The translations under genes were made by a program, and so were the position numbers. Below, piece by piece: positions 36,026 to 44,972 of a DNA stretch of 64,000 nucleotides (its first letter is position 1; every line of letters begins with the position of its first letter). This stretch comes from Fluviicola sp. XM-24bin1 (GTDB taxonomy: Bacteria; Bacteroidota; Bacteroidia; Flavobacteriales_D; Crocinitomicaceae), in the NCBI GenBank assembly GCA_003149635.1, contig QCWI01000010.1:62001-126000 (forward strand), in the 5' to 3' direction. Under the pieces are notes generated by a model. The model was not told the DNA's origin and searched no databases. It saw only the letters and a program-made list of their open reading frames with translations.

Positions 36026-37453
36026 TTACTTCAGCGTTCCGTTTTCTTTTCCTCCAAGATAGCCAGGCCAGGAAAGCTGCTGAAAAGTACTTTCCAAATC
36101 AATGCGTTCGATCGTTGTTTTTCCCATCCCTAATCCGGAAGTTGCTACCACCAGTTCGTACCGACCGTCTCCATCCAGATCAACAATCGCGGGAGAAGAA
36201 GCCATAGACATCCCTGTTCTTTTTTCCCCGACAAACGATGATTTCTTATTCTGAATATCGTAGATGCGTACTTGATTGCCAATGCTCAATTGCTGATCTT
36301 CACCGAAGTTCATTACATTCTCCACGAACACAATTTCGTCTATTCCGTCGCCGTTAAAGTCTACCGCAACACATGGAGAAAACTGATTCGTCCCTACTTC
36401 CTCCTGAAGCAGTATATCACCGCTGGCTCCATCGATTACAATCAATTCAAATTTCGAATACTGCGGGAAGGTTCCGTAGGCAATAATTGTGAAAAAATCA
36501 GGAACATCATCTTTGTTAAAATAGCCAAGGGACGGTGTAACATAACATTCTGCTCCTTCAAATTGATGTTTCCAAATCGTTTTCTTGTTTTTACCGTTAA
36601 CCGCGACCAATTTCCCATCCATTTGAGCATTCATCAAGTCGAGATGCCCATCTCCGGTAATATCTGCCAAAACGGAGTTCAAGATGAACCCTTTCACGCT
36701 ATCTTGAGCAACTACTTTAGCTCCTTTCGTCGAGTTTTTCAACAACCTTTTATACGACAATTGCCATAACTTACCGTCCACCGTTTCTCCACCGGTTCCA
36801 AAGACCACGAATTCCTTGTTCTTGTATTTGTAGATGTGAGGCGCATAGTACGATTCGCGCTGCTCTGGCATGTAAACCTGGTTGATCACCTCTCCCGTGG
36901 CACCACTTAAAATCATCAATTGAGCCGTTGGACGTTGTTCATCAGAAGGTGCTTTTAGATAATCACCGCCATTTGTAACAAGCAAATCTTTGTAACCATC
37001 GCCGTCTACATCCTCTACCAACTGAGTTCCGAAAAAATTCAGATATCCCTTCCTCCTGGACTCGTTGGCGGAGCCTTCAAAAAATTGCCAGATGATCTCT
37101 CCCGTTGCTCCGTTGAGAGCATAATAGGAAGCTGCTCGTCCGCCAATAAAAACGTCGTCAATTCCATCACCCGAAATGTCTTGAAACAACGCGCTGGTGT
37201 ATATTTGCGTTGAAGTAGGTACTTTCCATAACAACGCACCACTTTCTCCATTTATGGCAAAAACACCGTGAGTAATGGCTACATCTTCCACTCCTCCTCC
37301 CAAAACGACATCTTTGACACCGTCTTCATTTAAATCTGTAAACCGTGGAGACGAAAAGATATTTGCCGAATCTGCAAAATATTGCCATTTCATGCCTTGC
37401 GCTATGCTGCCACCAGAAACGAAAAAGAGAAGAAATAAGAGACCGAAACGCAT
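36026..37453 (-). CDS. Secreted FG-GAP/VCBS-repeat beta-propeller protein
   Basis: A signal peptide (MRFGLLFLLFFVSGGSIAQ) begins at the ATG at 37453; an upstream in-frame extension is rejected. The mature 455 residues contain FG-GAP repeats with calcium-type loops DLNEDGVKDVVLGG, DISGDGIDDVFIGG, DVDGDGYKDLLVTNGG, DFNGDGIDEIVFV and DLDGDGRYELVVATSG, mixed with PQQ-like segments (GESGALLWKV, GATGEIIWQF). It is a cell-surface or periplasmic propeller with no catalytic motif. Divergent from the haloperoxidase gene with only 23 bases between starts. The mnmD gene follows it closely. Confidence 0.87.
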   Translation of the reverse strand: MRFGLLFLLFFVSGGSIAQGMKWQYFADSANIFSSPRFTDLNEDGVKDVVLGGGVEDVAITHGVFAINGESGALLWKVPTSTQIYTSALFQDISGDGIDDVFIGGRAASYYALNGATGEIIWQFFEGSANESRRKGYLNFFGTQLVEDVDGDGYKDLLVTNGGDYLKAPSDEQRPTAQLMILSGATGEVINQVYMPEQRESYYAPHIYKYKNKEFVVFGTGGETVDGKLWQLSYKRLLKNSTKGAKVVAQDSVKGFILNSVLADITGDGHLDLMNAQMDGKLVAVNGKNKKTIWKHQFEGAECYVTPSLGYFNKDDVPDFFTIIAYGTFPQYSKFELIVIDGASGDILLQEEVGTNQFSPCVAVDFNGDGIDEIVFVENVMNFGEDQQLSIGNQVRIYDIQNKKSSFVGEKRTGMSMASSPAIVDLDGDGRYELVVATSGLGMGKTTIERIDLESTFQQLSWPGYLGGKENGTLK

Positions 37454-37458
37454 ACTAT

Positions 37459-37476
37459 TAGTTTCGTGCAAAAGTA
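37459..37476. promoter_or_regulatory. Overlapping divergent promoter boxes
   Basis: Minus strand: TACTTTTG at 37476-37469, an exact TAnnTTTG, gives a short leader for the FG-GAP gene. Plus strand: TAGTTTCG at 37459-37466, one base off consensus, lies 10 bases before the ATG at 37477. The whole divergent space is 23 bases, so the two transcription starts must interfere or be coordinated. Confidence 0.55.
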
Positions 37477-38826
37477 ATGAGGATTCCAGATATACTATTA
37501 ATTTTGGTTTTAATTATGTTACGTACTGCGCTCCTACTTTTTATTTTTCCTAGCTCAATTTTCTACACGAACGCGCAATCAGAGACACACGACAACTGTC
37601 TAAATATTCACAATACTTATTTAAGCACTGCATTCGACCTGACTAAAAATTGCGTAGGATTCTCAGCTCCGGTAAGCGGACGAGCGTACGGATACATTTC
37701 CGTTGGAATGTACGAGGCTACTGTTGATTTCCTTCCCACTAAAATATCGCTACAAAAACAACTCAACGGATACACGAGAAATGTGGAGGTACCGGAAAAG
37801 GTAAATTGGGCTTTGGCAGTCAATGCCGCCGACTATCAACTGCTTTCGTATTTCTACCGAAATATGCCACCCACTCAAAAAGAGCGTCTCGATTCACTCT
37901 ATACTTATCAGAAAAAGGAATACGCAAGTAAAGTACGTAAGAAAACCGTCAAAGCTTCTGAATTATACGGTCAGGAAATCGCCAACGGTATTATTGAATG
38001 GTCCAAAACGGATGGAGCAGAAAACGGACATTTGAACAATTTTCCTGAAGATTTTGAAATCGTGAAATGTGAGTCGTGTTGGGAACGCACTTTCCCAGGA
38101 TATTTACCTGCGCTTACACCGCATTGGGGAAATAACCGTCCGATGTTAAAACAGTCTCCTGACGTTTATAAGAACATGGAAATCTTCGATTTCGATACAG
38201 ACTCTGCTTCAGTCATGTATAAGGAGGCGGCCGCGGTGTATCAAAATGCCATGAATGAAAATCCAGAGTACGAAATTATTGCCGAATATTGGGACGACGC
38301 AGCAGGATACTCCGGAACGCCATCAGGTCACTTTTTCACCATTGCCAGCAGCGTTGTAGCTTCCAGCGAATTAGAACTGGAACAAGCCGTTCAGTTGTAC
38401 GCTACCCTAGGAGTCGCCATTAATGACGCATTCATTGGCTCTTTTTATTTGAAGTACAAGTTCAATTTCATTCGCCCGATCACTTATATCCATCGCTACA
38501 TCGAACCACAGTTCAATTCCCGTTTGGCTTCTCCTCCGTTTCCTGAATACCCTTCGGGGCACTCTTTTCAGTCAGGTGCAGCAACTGAGGTAATGAAAAG
38601 CATCTTTGGAGACACGACAATCATTGTGGACGAAACAAACAAGAATCGGAACGATATCGATGGAAGTCCGAGAACCTATCAGTCGTTTACCGAGATGTCA
38701 GAAGAAATCTCAATTTCCAGATTTTACGGCGGCATTCATTTTCTGAAAACGCTGAATAACAGTCTGGACTACGGCCGACGCATTGGACAATATGTCGTAG
38801 CTACCCTAAAATTTAGCAATGAGTAG
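37477..38826 (+). CDS. Vanadium-dependent haloperoxidase-like (PAP2 superfamily) secreted protein
   Basis: A hydrophobic leader (residues about 4-27) indicates export. The three conserved blocks of the vanadium haloperoxidase/PAP2 fold are visible in the C-terminal half: KFNFIRPITYIHRY, PPFPEYPSGHSFQSGA and EISISRFYGGIHF. They correspond to the phosphate/vanadate-binding Lys/Arg, Ser-Gly-His and Arg-His sites. True haloperoxidase activity versus phosphatase cannot be decided from sequence. The end overlaps the ATG of the CRTAC1 gene by 8 bases. First of a three-gene overlapping operon. Confidence 0.9.
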   Translation: MRIPDILLILVLIMLRTALLLFIFPSSIFYTNAQSETHDNCLNIHNTYLSTAFDLTKNCVGFSAPVSGRAYGYISVGMYEATVDFLPTKISLQKQLNGYTRNVEVPEKVNWALAVNAADYQLLSYFYRNMPPTQKERLDSLYTYQKKEYASKVRKKTVKASELYGQEIANGIIEWSKTDGAENGHLNNFPEDFEIVKCESCWERTFPGYLPALTPHWGNNRPMLKQSPDVYKNMEIFDFDTDSASVMYKEAAAVYQNAMNENPEYEIIAEYWDDAAGYSGTPSGHFFTIASSVVASSELELEQAVQLYATLGVAINDAFIGSFYLKYKFNFIRPITYIHRYIEPQFNSRLASPPFPEYPSGHSFQSGAATEVMKSIFGDTTIIVDETNKNRNDIDGSPRTYQSFTEMSEEISISRFYGGIHFLKTLNNSLDYGRRIGQYVVATLKFSNE

Positions 38827-40435
38827 ACTCACATTATTCATTTTGTTTTTTTGGTTCTGTCCAGTACACAGTCAAACACTCTTTACAGAAGTGAGTGACG
38901 AAATTGGGGTCGACTACGTATACCCTGGAGTAGATTTCCAAATGGCCGGCGGTGGTGTGATGGTCATTGACGTAAACAACGATGGCTGGGAGGATTTTTA
39001 CCAATCTGGCGGTGTGTTTGATTCCAAACTATGGGTCAATCATCAAGGAACTTTCAAAGACGAAACGAAGCGCTACGGACTCAATATTTTGTCCGGGTAC
39101 TTTATTCAGGGGGCATTTGCAGCTGATTTCAATAATGACGGATTTGAAGACTTCTTCATCGCGAATTTTGGTCTCGGAATGGGTATGGGCGACAAACACG
39201 CTCCACTTCTGCTCGTAAACGATAACGGCAACGGGTTCAAACCCCATTACCTCGATTCCTTGCTGCAGCCTGAGGACTACACTTCGGCAACCTGGGGGGA
39301 TTTTAACAAAGATGGATATTCCGACTTATACATTACCAACTACGTCGCGACCATGGGAGAACTCATGGACTCCTCAAAAAATGTCATCGGTTATGACCCA
39401 ATTTGTTCCGAAAACAAATTATTACTCAACGTAAATGGCACGGGATTTCGCGAAGTCTCAGATCTTTATGGATTGAACAATTCAGGCTGCGGTTTGGCCG
39501 CACGGTTTACGGATTTTGATAAAGATGGAGATTTGGACCTTTTGCTCTTGAATGACTTTGGCGAATGGACCGACGAAGGCAATAAATGTTATCGAAATGA
39601 ATTTCCGGAAGCCGCTTTCACAGATATCTCCGACGCAATTGGATTCAATCACAGAATGTATGGAATGGGCATTGGTCCGGGAGATTTCGATCATGACAAC
39701 GATTTGGACTACTTCGTAACGAATGTCGGCCCAAATTATTTGTTTCAAAACGAAGGTGACACCCTCAGCAACGTAGCAATTCAGATGCAACTAGACGATC
39801 CTTACGCCTACAACACCACGTTTGGAACCAGCTGGAGCGGCTTTTTCTTCGATTACGAATTTGATGGAGATCTCGACCTGTATGTATCCAAAGGAAATGT
39901 AGCCATATTGGTTCCCCCCACGTCAGTTTCGGACCCAAACAGAATCTATATCAACGACAATGGAGCCTATGTTGATTCCTCTTCGGGATCTGGAGTCAAT
40001 GACATTCTTTCCCATCGTGGCGCAGTAATTTTAGACTACGATCATGATGGAGATTTGGACATCATTTCTTCCATTGTTAAACTGCCGTGGGGTAAATTTT
40101 CAGGACTTGAACAGAAATTGAAAATCTATAGAAACGAAGCAAATGCAGGAAACTGGATCGGTATCAAACTCAAAGGAACGGATGGACTCGCTTTTGATTG
40201 CTTCGGCTGTGCCCTTGTATTCGAACAGAACGGCCGGGAGACGCGCATGGAAGTTGATGGAGGAAGCGGGCAGGCATCGCAGTCGACCCGAATCAATTAT
40301 TACGGATTGGGCAAAGCCAAACGATTGGAAAAATTGCGCATTGAGTGGTTGAATGGCGAGGTACTTGAGCTCAATAAGTTGAAAGCAAATAAAATGTACG
40401 AAATTACGCTCGACGGAATTCAAGTAGTACGATGA
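38819..40435 (+). CDS. CRTAC1/ASPIC-UnbV FG-GAP-repeat secreted protein
   Basis: A leader of about 20 residues ends near VHSQ. Repeated calcium loops follow: DVNNDGWEDFY, DFNNDGFEDFFIANFG, DFNKDGYSDLYITNY, DFDKDGDLDLLLLND, DFDHDNDLDYFVTN and DYDHDGDLDIISS, forming an integrin-like propeller. The C-terminal 110 residues (NWIGIKLKG ... GGSGQASQSTRINYYGLG) are an ASPIC/UnbV domain. This is the CRTAC1 architecture. It overlaps both neighbours (8 and 4 bases), implying coupled translation with the haloperoxidase and the barrel. Likely surface-exposed. Confidence 0.92.
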   Translation: MSRLTLFILFFWFCPVHSQTLFTEVSDEIGVDYVYPGVDFQMAGGGVMVIDVNNDGWEDFYQSGGVFDSKLWVNHQGTFKDETKRYGLNILSGYFIQGAFAADFNNDGFEDFFIANFGLGMGMGDKHAPLLLVNDNGNGFKPHYLDSLLQPEDYTSATWGDFNKDGYSDLYITNYVATMGELMDSSKNVIGYDPICSENKLLLNVNGTGFREVSDLYGLNNSGCGLAARFTDFDKDGDLDLLLLNDFGEWTDEGNKCYRNEFPEAAFTDISDAIGFNHRMYGMGIGPGDFDHDNDLDYFVTNVGPNYLFQNEGDTLSNVAIQMQLDDPYAYNTTFGTSWSGFFFDYEFDGDLDLYVSKGNVAILVPPTSVSDPNRIYINDNGAYVDSSSGSGVNDILSHRGAVILDYDHDGDLDIISSIVKLPWGKFSGLEQKLKIYRNEANAGNWIGIKLKGTDGLAFDCFGCALVFEQNGRETRMEVDGGSGQASQSTRINYYGLGKAKRLEKLRIEWLNGEVLELNKLKANKMYEITLDGIQVVR

Positions 40436-41484
40436 AAACAATTCTACTATTAGCCACTCTGTTCATCGGTAAGATTGCCTTCGTTCAGGACACTTTGCAA
40501 ACAAGAAAATTTAAGGTGCTTCCCGTACCAGCCTTTGGCTTTTCTCCTGAAACCAGCTATTACATTGGGGCTGTAAGCCTTTTCACCTACGATAGAAACG
40601 ATCAAAAAACCAGAGCTTCGAATGCCAAAGTAGAATTCAATTACACCTGGAATCGACAAATCATTCTAGAAAGTCAAATCAATCATTTTTTCAAAGAGGA
40701 AAAATGGTTTCTTAGCAACGAAGTTCACTACTCGAAGTACCCGGATAGATACTACGGAATTGGAGCGGCAACAGCAGATTCAAACGAAGTTCTATTTCAA
40801 AGCAATCGGTTCAAATTCGACGTTGAACTCAGTCGCAAAATCAAACCACAAATGTTCATCGGCGGTGGATTTCGATATTTCAATTACAACAACATCGGAA
40901 TTCTTTCAGGGCCTTCAAACCTATATGACGAGCTAACCAACCGACAAAACATAGAACTGAAAGTTGACTTTTTCAAAGACTCGCGAAACCGATTGCTAAC
41001 TCCAACAGAAGGGGAATACTACAAAGTGACCATTGGCTACAGCTATACCGATGGATCCTACATACACATGCTTTTTGATGCACGCAAATACTATTCACTC
41101 GGTAAGAAAAAGAATCATGTGGTTGCGGCAAGAATTCTCCAGACTTCTGTTCTTGGTAATGCTCCCTTCTACGATCTTGCCATACTCGGTGGCGACTTTA
41201 TATCAAGAGGCTATTTTTACGGACGCTTTCGAGACAAACACTTAAGCACCCTCCAGCTGGAATACCGAACACCGTATTTGTGGCGTCTGGGACTTTCGCT
41301 TTTCGGAGGAAATTCCCTTGTCTATGGCTCAAGTGCATGGTCTCAACAAGCGATAAAACCGAACGCTGGAATCGGACTTCGCTTCCTTGTCGATAAAAAA
41401 GACCGAACGAACTTGCGCTTTGATTATGCAATCGGAAGAGACGGACAGTCAGGATTCTACGTGAGCTTTGGAGAATCGTTTTGA
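40432..41484 (+). CDS. BamA/TamA-type outer-membrane beta-barrel without POTRA domains
   Basis: After a signal peptide, the protein is almost entirely beta-strand: short alternating stretches with aromatic girdles and a C-terminal Phe (YVSFGESF), as in outer-membrane barrels. Only about 330 residues remain after the signal, with no POTRA repeats, matching the bacterial surface antigen (Omp85) domain alone: GIGAATADSNEV, GGGFRYFNYNNIG and GGDFISRGYFYGRFRD resemble that domain. Start ATGA overlaps the CRTAC1 stop. It may export or display the upstream proteins, but that is inference. Confidence 0.83.
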   Translation: MKTILLLATLFIGKIAFVQDTLQTRKFKVLPVPAFGFSPETSYYIGAVSLFTYDRNDQKTRASNAKVEFNYTWNRQIILESQINHFFKEEKWFLSNEVHYSKYPDRYYGIGAATADSNEVLFQSNRFKFDVELSRKIKPQMFIGGGFRYFNYNNIGILSGPSNLYDELTNRQNIELKVDFFKDSRNRLLTPTEGEYYKVTIGYSYTDGSYIHMLFDARKYYSLGKKKNHVVAARILQTSVLGNAPFYDLAILGGDFISRGYFYGRFRDKHLSTLQLEYRTPYLWRLGLSLFGGNSLVYGSSAWSQQAIKPNAGIGLRFLVDKKDRTNLRFDYAIGRDGQSGFYVSFGESF

Positions 41485-41496
41485 AAATCAACGACT

Positions 41497-43226
41497 TCAA
41501 TATGTTTCAACCACCGGAAGAACCAGGAACGAATTATAGGTTTGAGAACCGTGAATTGTCATTGTCGGCTTCCCTCGTTTCGGACACTTGTTAAAAATCG
41601 CCTTATCGGCGCCAGCAATTGCGATTCGGATAGAATGTCCTGCTTTAATCTTGACGGAAGTGGGCAATAAACGCAACGTTATTTCTTCGATTTGATCTGG
41701 AACCATATGAAGTGCATCCTCTCTTTTAAATGTATGCAGGTTGAATCGGCAATTTTCCTATGGATCAATCGCAATCCACCTTCTGTGATATATGTACTCT
41801 TTCCGTTTTCATCTGCATCTTCCAGATACATCAGCACTACTCCATCTTCATGGGTCGATGACAACCACAGCGTGACTTCAGGTGTTCCCGTAATTTGAAC
41901 ATCTTCGAGAACCGGTTCCGAAGTGTATACCAGCATCCTTTCGTCCATCTCATTGCGATCGTTCAACTCAGTAACTGGGCCTTCCATTTGAGTGGTCCAA
42001 CGATTGTATTTGCTTGTTTGTACCTTGAAATCAACTTTGTAATCGTCGTGCCAGAGAGTATCCGATCGAGAATCGTTCAGAGAGTTCTCAACACCGAAGT
42101 ACCACTTCTTCTCTATAGTTCCGGGGATCGGCCAATCATTTGATTCTTTGAATGTTGTATCGCCGAGGTTATGGTAACGAATCAATGGCCAGTCATCTAC
42201 ACCATTCTGCTCTCCTTTCAGGTGATAATCGAGAAAGGTAAGCATCATTTGACTTTGCTCTCCATAAAGTGGTTGCGGATAGATGAATGAATCGCTTACA
42301 AAAAATGGATCTGCATTGCACCAACCACCGTGAGCTGTTGCCATCAGCAGTACATTCTGAGGATTACTAAAATGCTCTAATCGTTGAATCGTTCCTTCCG
42401 CTGTTCCCGCATCCATCCAACTCGCTACAACAAACATCGGAACACCAGAAGCTTCAATTTCCTTTTGCCAATGAATTACTGAGCACTCTTCGTAGTCAAA
42501 ACCACTTAACGCGTCATCACTAAAGTCCGAACTCCGCGTGTACTTGTGCACTTTCGGATTGTCCTTGTGCTCTTTCAGTGCAGGCTTCAAGGAATCTTCA
42601 AGTATGGGATTAACGGAACTTCTGATGATCAGCGAACGATTACGATCCAGCAAGTGCACATACAATCCCCAATTGTTGATGAATTTACTCGCTAGCATCC
42701 CGTATGGCCTGGCAGGACTTCGATACAAATCAAAATCGGACCAACCTGGAATTACAGCCTTTAACGCTGGATGTTGCGTCGCACAGAGCAATTCTGCAGT
42801 AGTTCCCGTGTATGACGTTCCATAAGAACCGATATTTCCATCGCACCAAGATTGCAAAACGATCCAATCCAATACCGTTTTTGAATCCATCAATTGGATA
42901 GGCGAATACTCCGATTGCCTCGTCCCGAACGAAGCCCCAGTGCCGCGCGTGTCCACAATCATGATGATGTACCTATGTTCGCTGAAGAATTTATCAAGTC
43001 CTATAATGGTCGAAGTATCTTTATCCTTCTTATCAACGCTCGATCGCCAGAATCGTTCAAATTGCACAAACACTGGCAATTCCTCTCCTGCACAGTTTTC
43101 TGGAAAATAAACGTCCGCAGCCAAATTGACACCATCAGGCATGGTGATAAAATGCGATGTACGCGTTTGTGCAAAAGGAAGGAATTGATTATAGCAGAAA
43201 AATGCGATGAACGCGAGTGGTCTCAT
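41497..43226 (-). pseudogene. CocE/NonD (S15 X-Pro dipeptidyl-peptidase-type) hydrolase with frameshifted C-terminus
   Basis: Secreted alpha/beta hydrolase: ATG at 43226 gives a signal peptide ending at PFAQ. The nucleophile motif is SYGTSYTG (Ser138), with the WMDAGTAEG and TAHGGWC blocks for Asp and His. The reading frame stops early at 41679 with an unnatural tail (IWFQIKSKK). The -1 shifted frame continues from about 41705: MVPDQIEEITLRLLPTSVKIKAGHSIRIAIAG, the expected C-terminal beta-sandwich, ending at 41497. Adding one base near 41705 would restore the gene. A sequencing error or a true mutation are both possible. Confidence 0.78.
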
Positions 43227-43368
43227 AGAAGGTTTGTTTTCGTTATTATCCCAACGACAATATTGGGAATAAATTCTTCGCGACCTGAATAACTTTGTGA
43301 ATTTCGTGTTCATATCACGTTCAAAAATCTTTATGATATTTTAAGTGAACATTCGGCCGCATTTGTTG

Positions 43369-43376
43369 TATCTTTG
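43369..43376 (+). promoter_or_regulatory. -7 promoter box of dnaB
   Basis: TATCTTTG fits TAnnTTTG exactly and ends 4 bases before the dnaB ATG, so transcription would start at or in the start codon. No clear TTG at -33 is present at the usual distance. Confidence 0.55.
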
Positions 43377-43380
43377 AGAG

Positions 43381-44949
43381 ATGGAGAACCAACAAGATAA
43401 ACCTCGCAAAACTGCAAACCGTACCAATCGACTGGCTTCTGTAGCCAACGAAATGGGACGTGTACCGCCGCAGTCCGTGGATCTTGAAAAAGCGGTTCTT
43501 GGAGCCATGATGCTCGAAAAAAATGCCGTTACGGATACCATTGACATTCTCATGCAAGAGAGTTTCTACGATCCGAAACACCAATACATCTTTGCCGCGA
43601 TTAAAGAATTGTTTGGTTCCTCGAAACCCATCGATATTCTCACAGTTACGGACAAACTGAAGCAAAATGGTGAATTGGAAGCAGCAGGTGGAGCCGTTTA
43701 TATCTCCCAACTGACCAATCGAATTGCTTCTACAGCTCATGTTGAATACCATGCTCGTGTCATTGCTGAGAAGTACATCAAACGCGAGTTGATCCGCATG
43801 AGCTCGGAGGTAATGAAGGAAGCATTCGACGATACCAACGATGTATTCGATGTCCTAAACAAGGCAGAAGGCGATCTCTTCAAGATTGCAGAGAATAACA
43901 TGGGTAAATCGGTGGACATCATGCAGAATGTTGTCCGTGAAGCCATTGAAGAAATTGAAAAGGCGTCTCAGAATAGCGATGGGATTTCAGGAATTCCAAC
44001 TGGATTCTACGGATTAGACAAATTGACGGCTGGTTGGCAGCGATCGGATATGATCGTATTAGCCGCACGTCCGGCGATGGGAAAAACGGCTTTCGTACTT
44101 TCTATGGCACGCAATACTGCAGTAGATTTCAATCAAGGTGTAGCCATCTTTTCATTGGAGATGTCCTCTGTACAATTGGTAAAACGTTTGATTTCCTCAG
44201 AAACGCGTTTACCGGCGGAAAAATTGAGAAAGGGAGATTTGCGCGACGACGAATTCCAACAACTCCATTCTAGAATTACAAAACTCTCCACAGCGCCAAT
44301 ATACATTGATGACACCCCAGGGATTAGTGTTTTCGACCTTCGAGCAAAATGCCGTCGTTTGAAAATGCAGTACGATATTCAAATTGTCATTATTGATTAC
44401 TTGCAATTGATGACCGCTGGAGGTAGCAAAGGACAAGGAAACCGCGAGCAAGAAATTTCCACGATCTCACGTTCCATCAAGGAAATCGCAAAAGAGTTGA
44501 ATGTTCCGGTAATCGCACTTTCACAGCTCAGCCGATCGGTAGAGCAACGCGGTGGAGATAAACGTCCGGTGCTTTCCGACCTTCGTGAGTCCGGAGCGAT
44601 TGAGCAGGATGCCGATATCGTATCCTTTATTTATCGACCGGAATACTACGGATTCTTGCAAGATGAAGAAGGAAATTCAAACGCTGGTGTTGGGGAAATC
44701 ATCGTAGCCAAGCACCGTAATGGTGGATTAGAAAATATTCGACTTCGTTTTATTAAAGAATATGCACGTTTTGACAATCTGGAAGGCTTTAGCGACGATC
44801 CGGAAATGTCAGGGCACAACAATTTGACAGCAAATGCATCGTTTGATGATCAAGGTGTTGGAAGCATCACTATTCCGAGTAAAATGAACTCTTTCGACGA
44901 CGACGCAAACGACTTCGACCTTTCAGATGGAGAAGAATCTCCGTTTTAG
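43381..44949 (+). CDS. dnaB: Replicative DNA helicase DnaB
   Basis: Hexameric replicative helicase. The N-terminal DnaB domain (PPQSVDLEKAVLGAMMLE) and the RecA-like C-terminal domain with Walker A in RPAMGKTAFVLSMA (about residues 229-242), the block VIIDYLQLMTA (Walker B) and LSQLSRSVEQRGGDKRP are complete. The 522 residues are within the family range. The ATG at 43381 follows directly after the -7 box TATCTTTG. The acidic C-terminal tail is normal. Confidence 0.97.
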   Translation: MENQQDKPRKTANRTNRLASVANEMGRVPPQSVDLEKAVLGAMMLEKNAVTDTIDILMQESFYDPKHQYIFAAIKELFGSSKPIDILTVTDKLKQNGELEAAGGAVYISQLTNRIASTAHVEYHARVIAEKYIKRELIRMSSEVMKEAFDDTNDVFDVLNKAEGDLFKIAENNMGKSVDIMQNVVREAIEEIEKASQNSDGISGIPTGFYGLDKLTAGWQRSDMIVLAARPAMGKTAFVLSMARNTAVDFNQGVAIFSLEMSSVQLVKRLISSETRLPAEKLRKGDLRDDEFQQLHSRITKLSTAPIYIDDTPGISVFDLRAKCRRLKMQYDIQIVIIDYLQLMTAGGSKGQGNREQEISTISRSIKEIAKELNVPVIALSQLSRSVEQRGGDKRPVLSDLRESGAIEQDADIVSFIYRPEYYGFLQDEEGNSNAGVGEIIVAKHRNGGLENIRLRFIKEYARFDNLEGFSDDPEMSGHNNLTANASFDDQGVGSITIPSKMNSFDDDANDFDLSDGEESPF

Positions 44950-44972
44950 GTACCGTTTTTGATAGAAATTTT

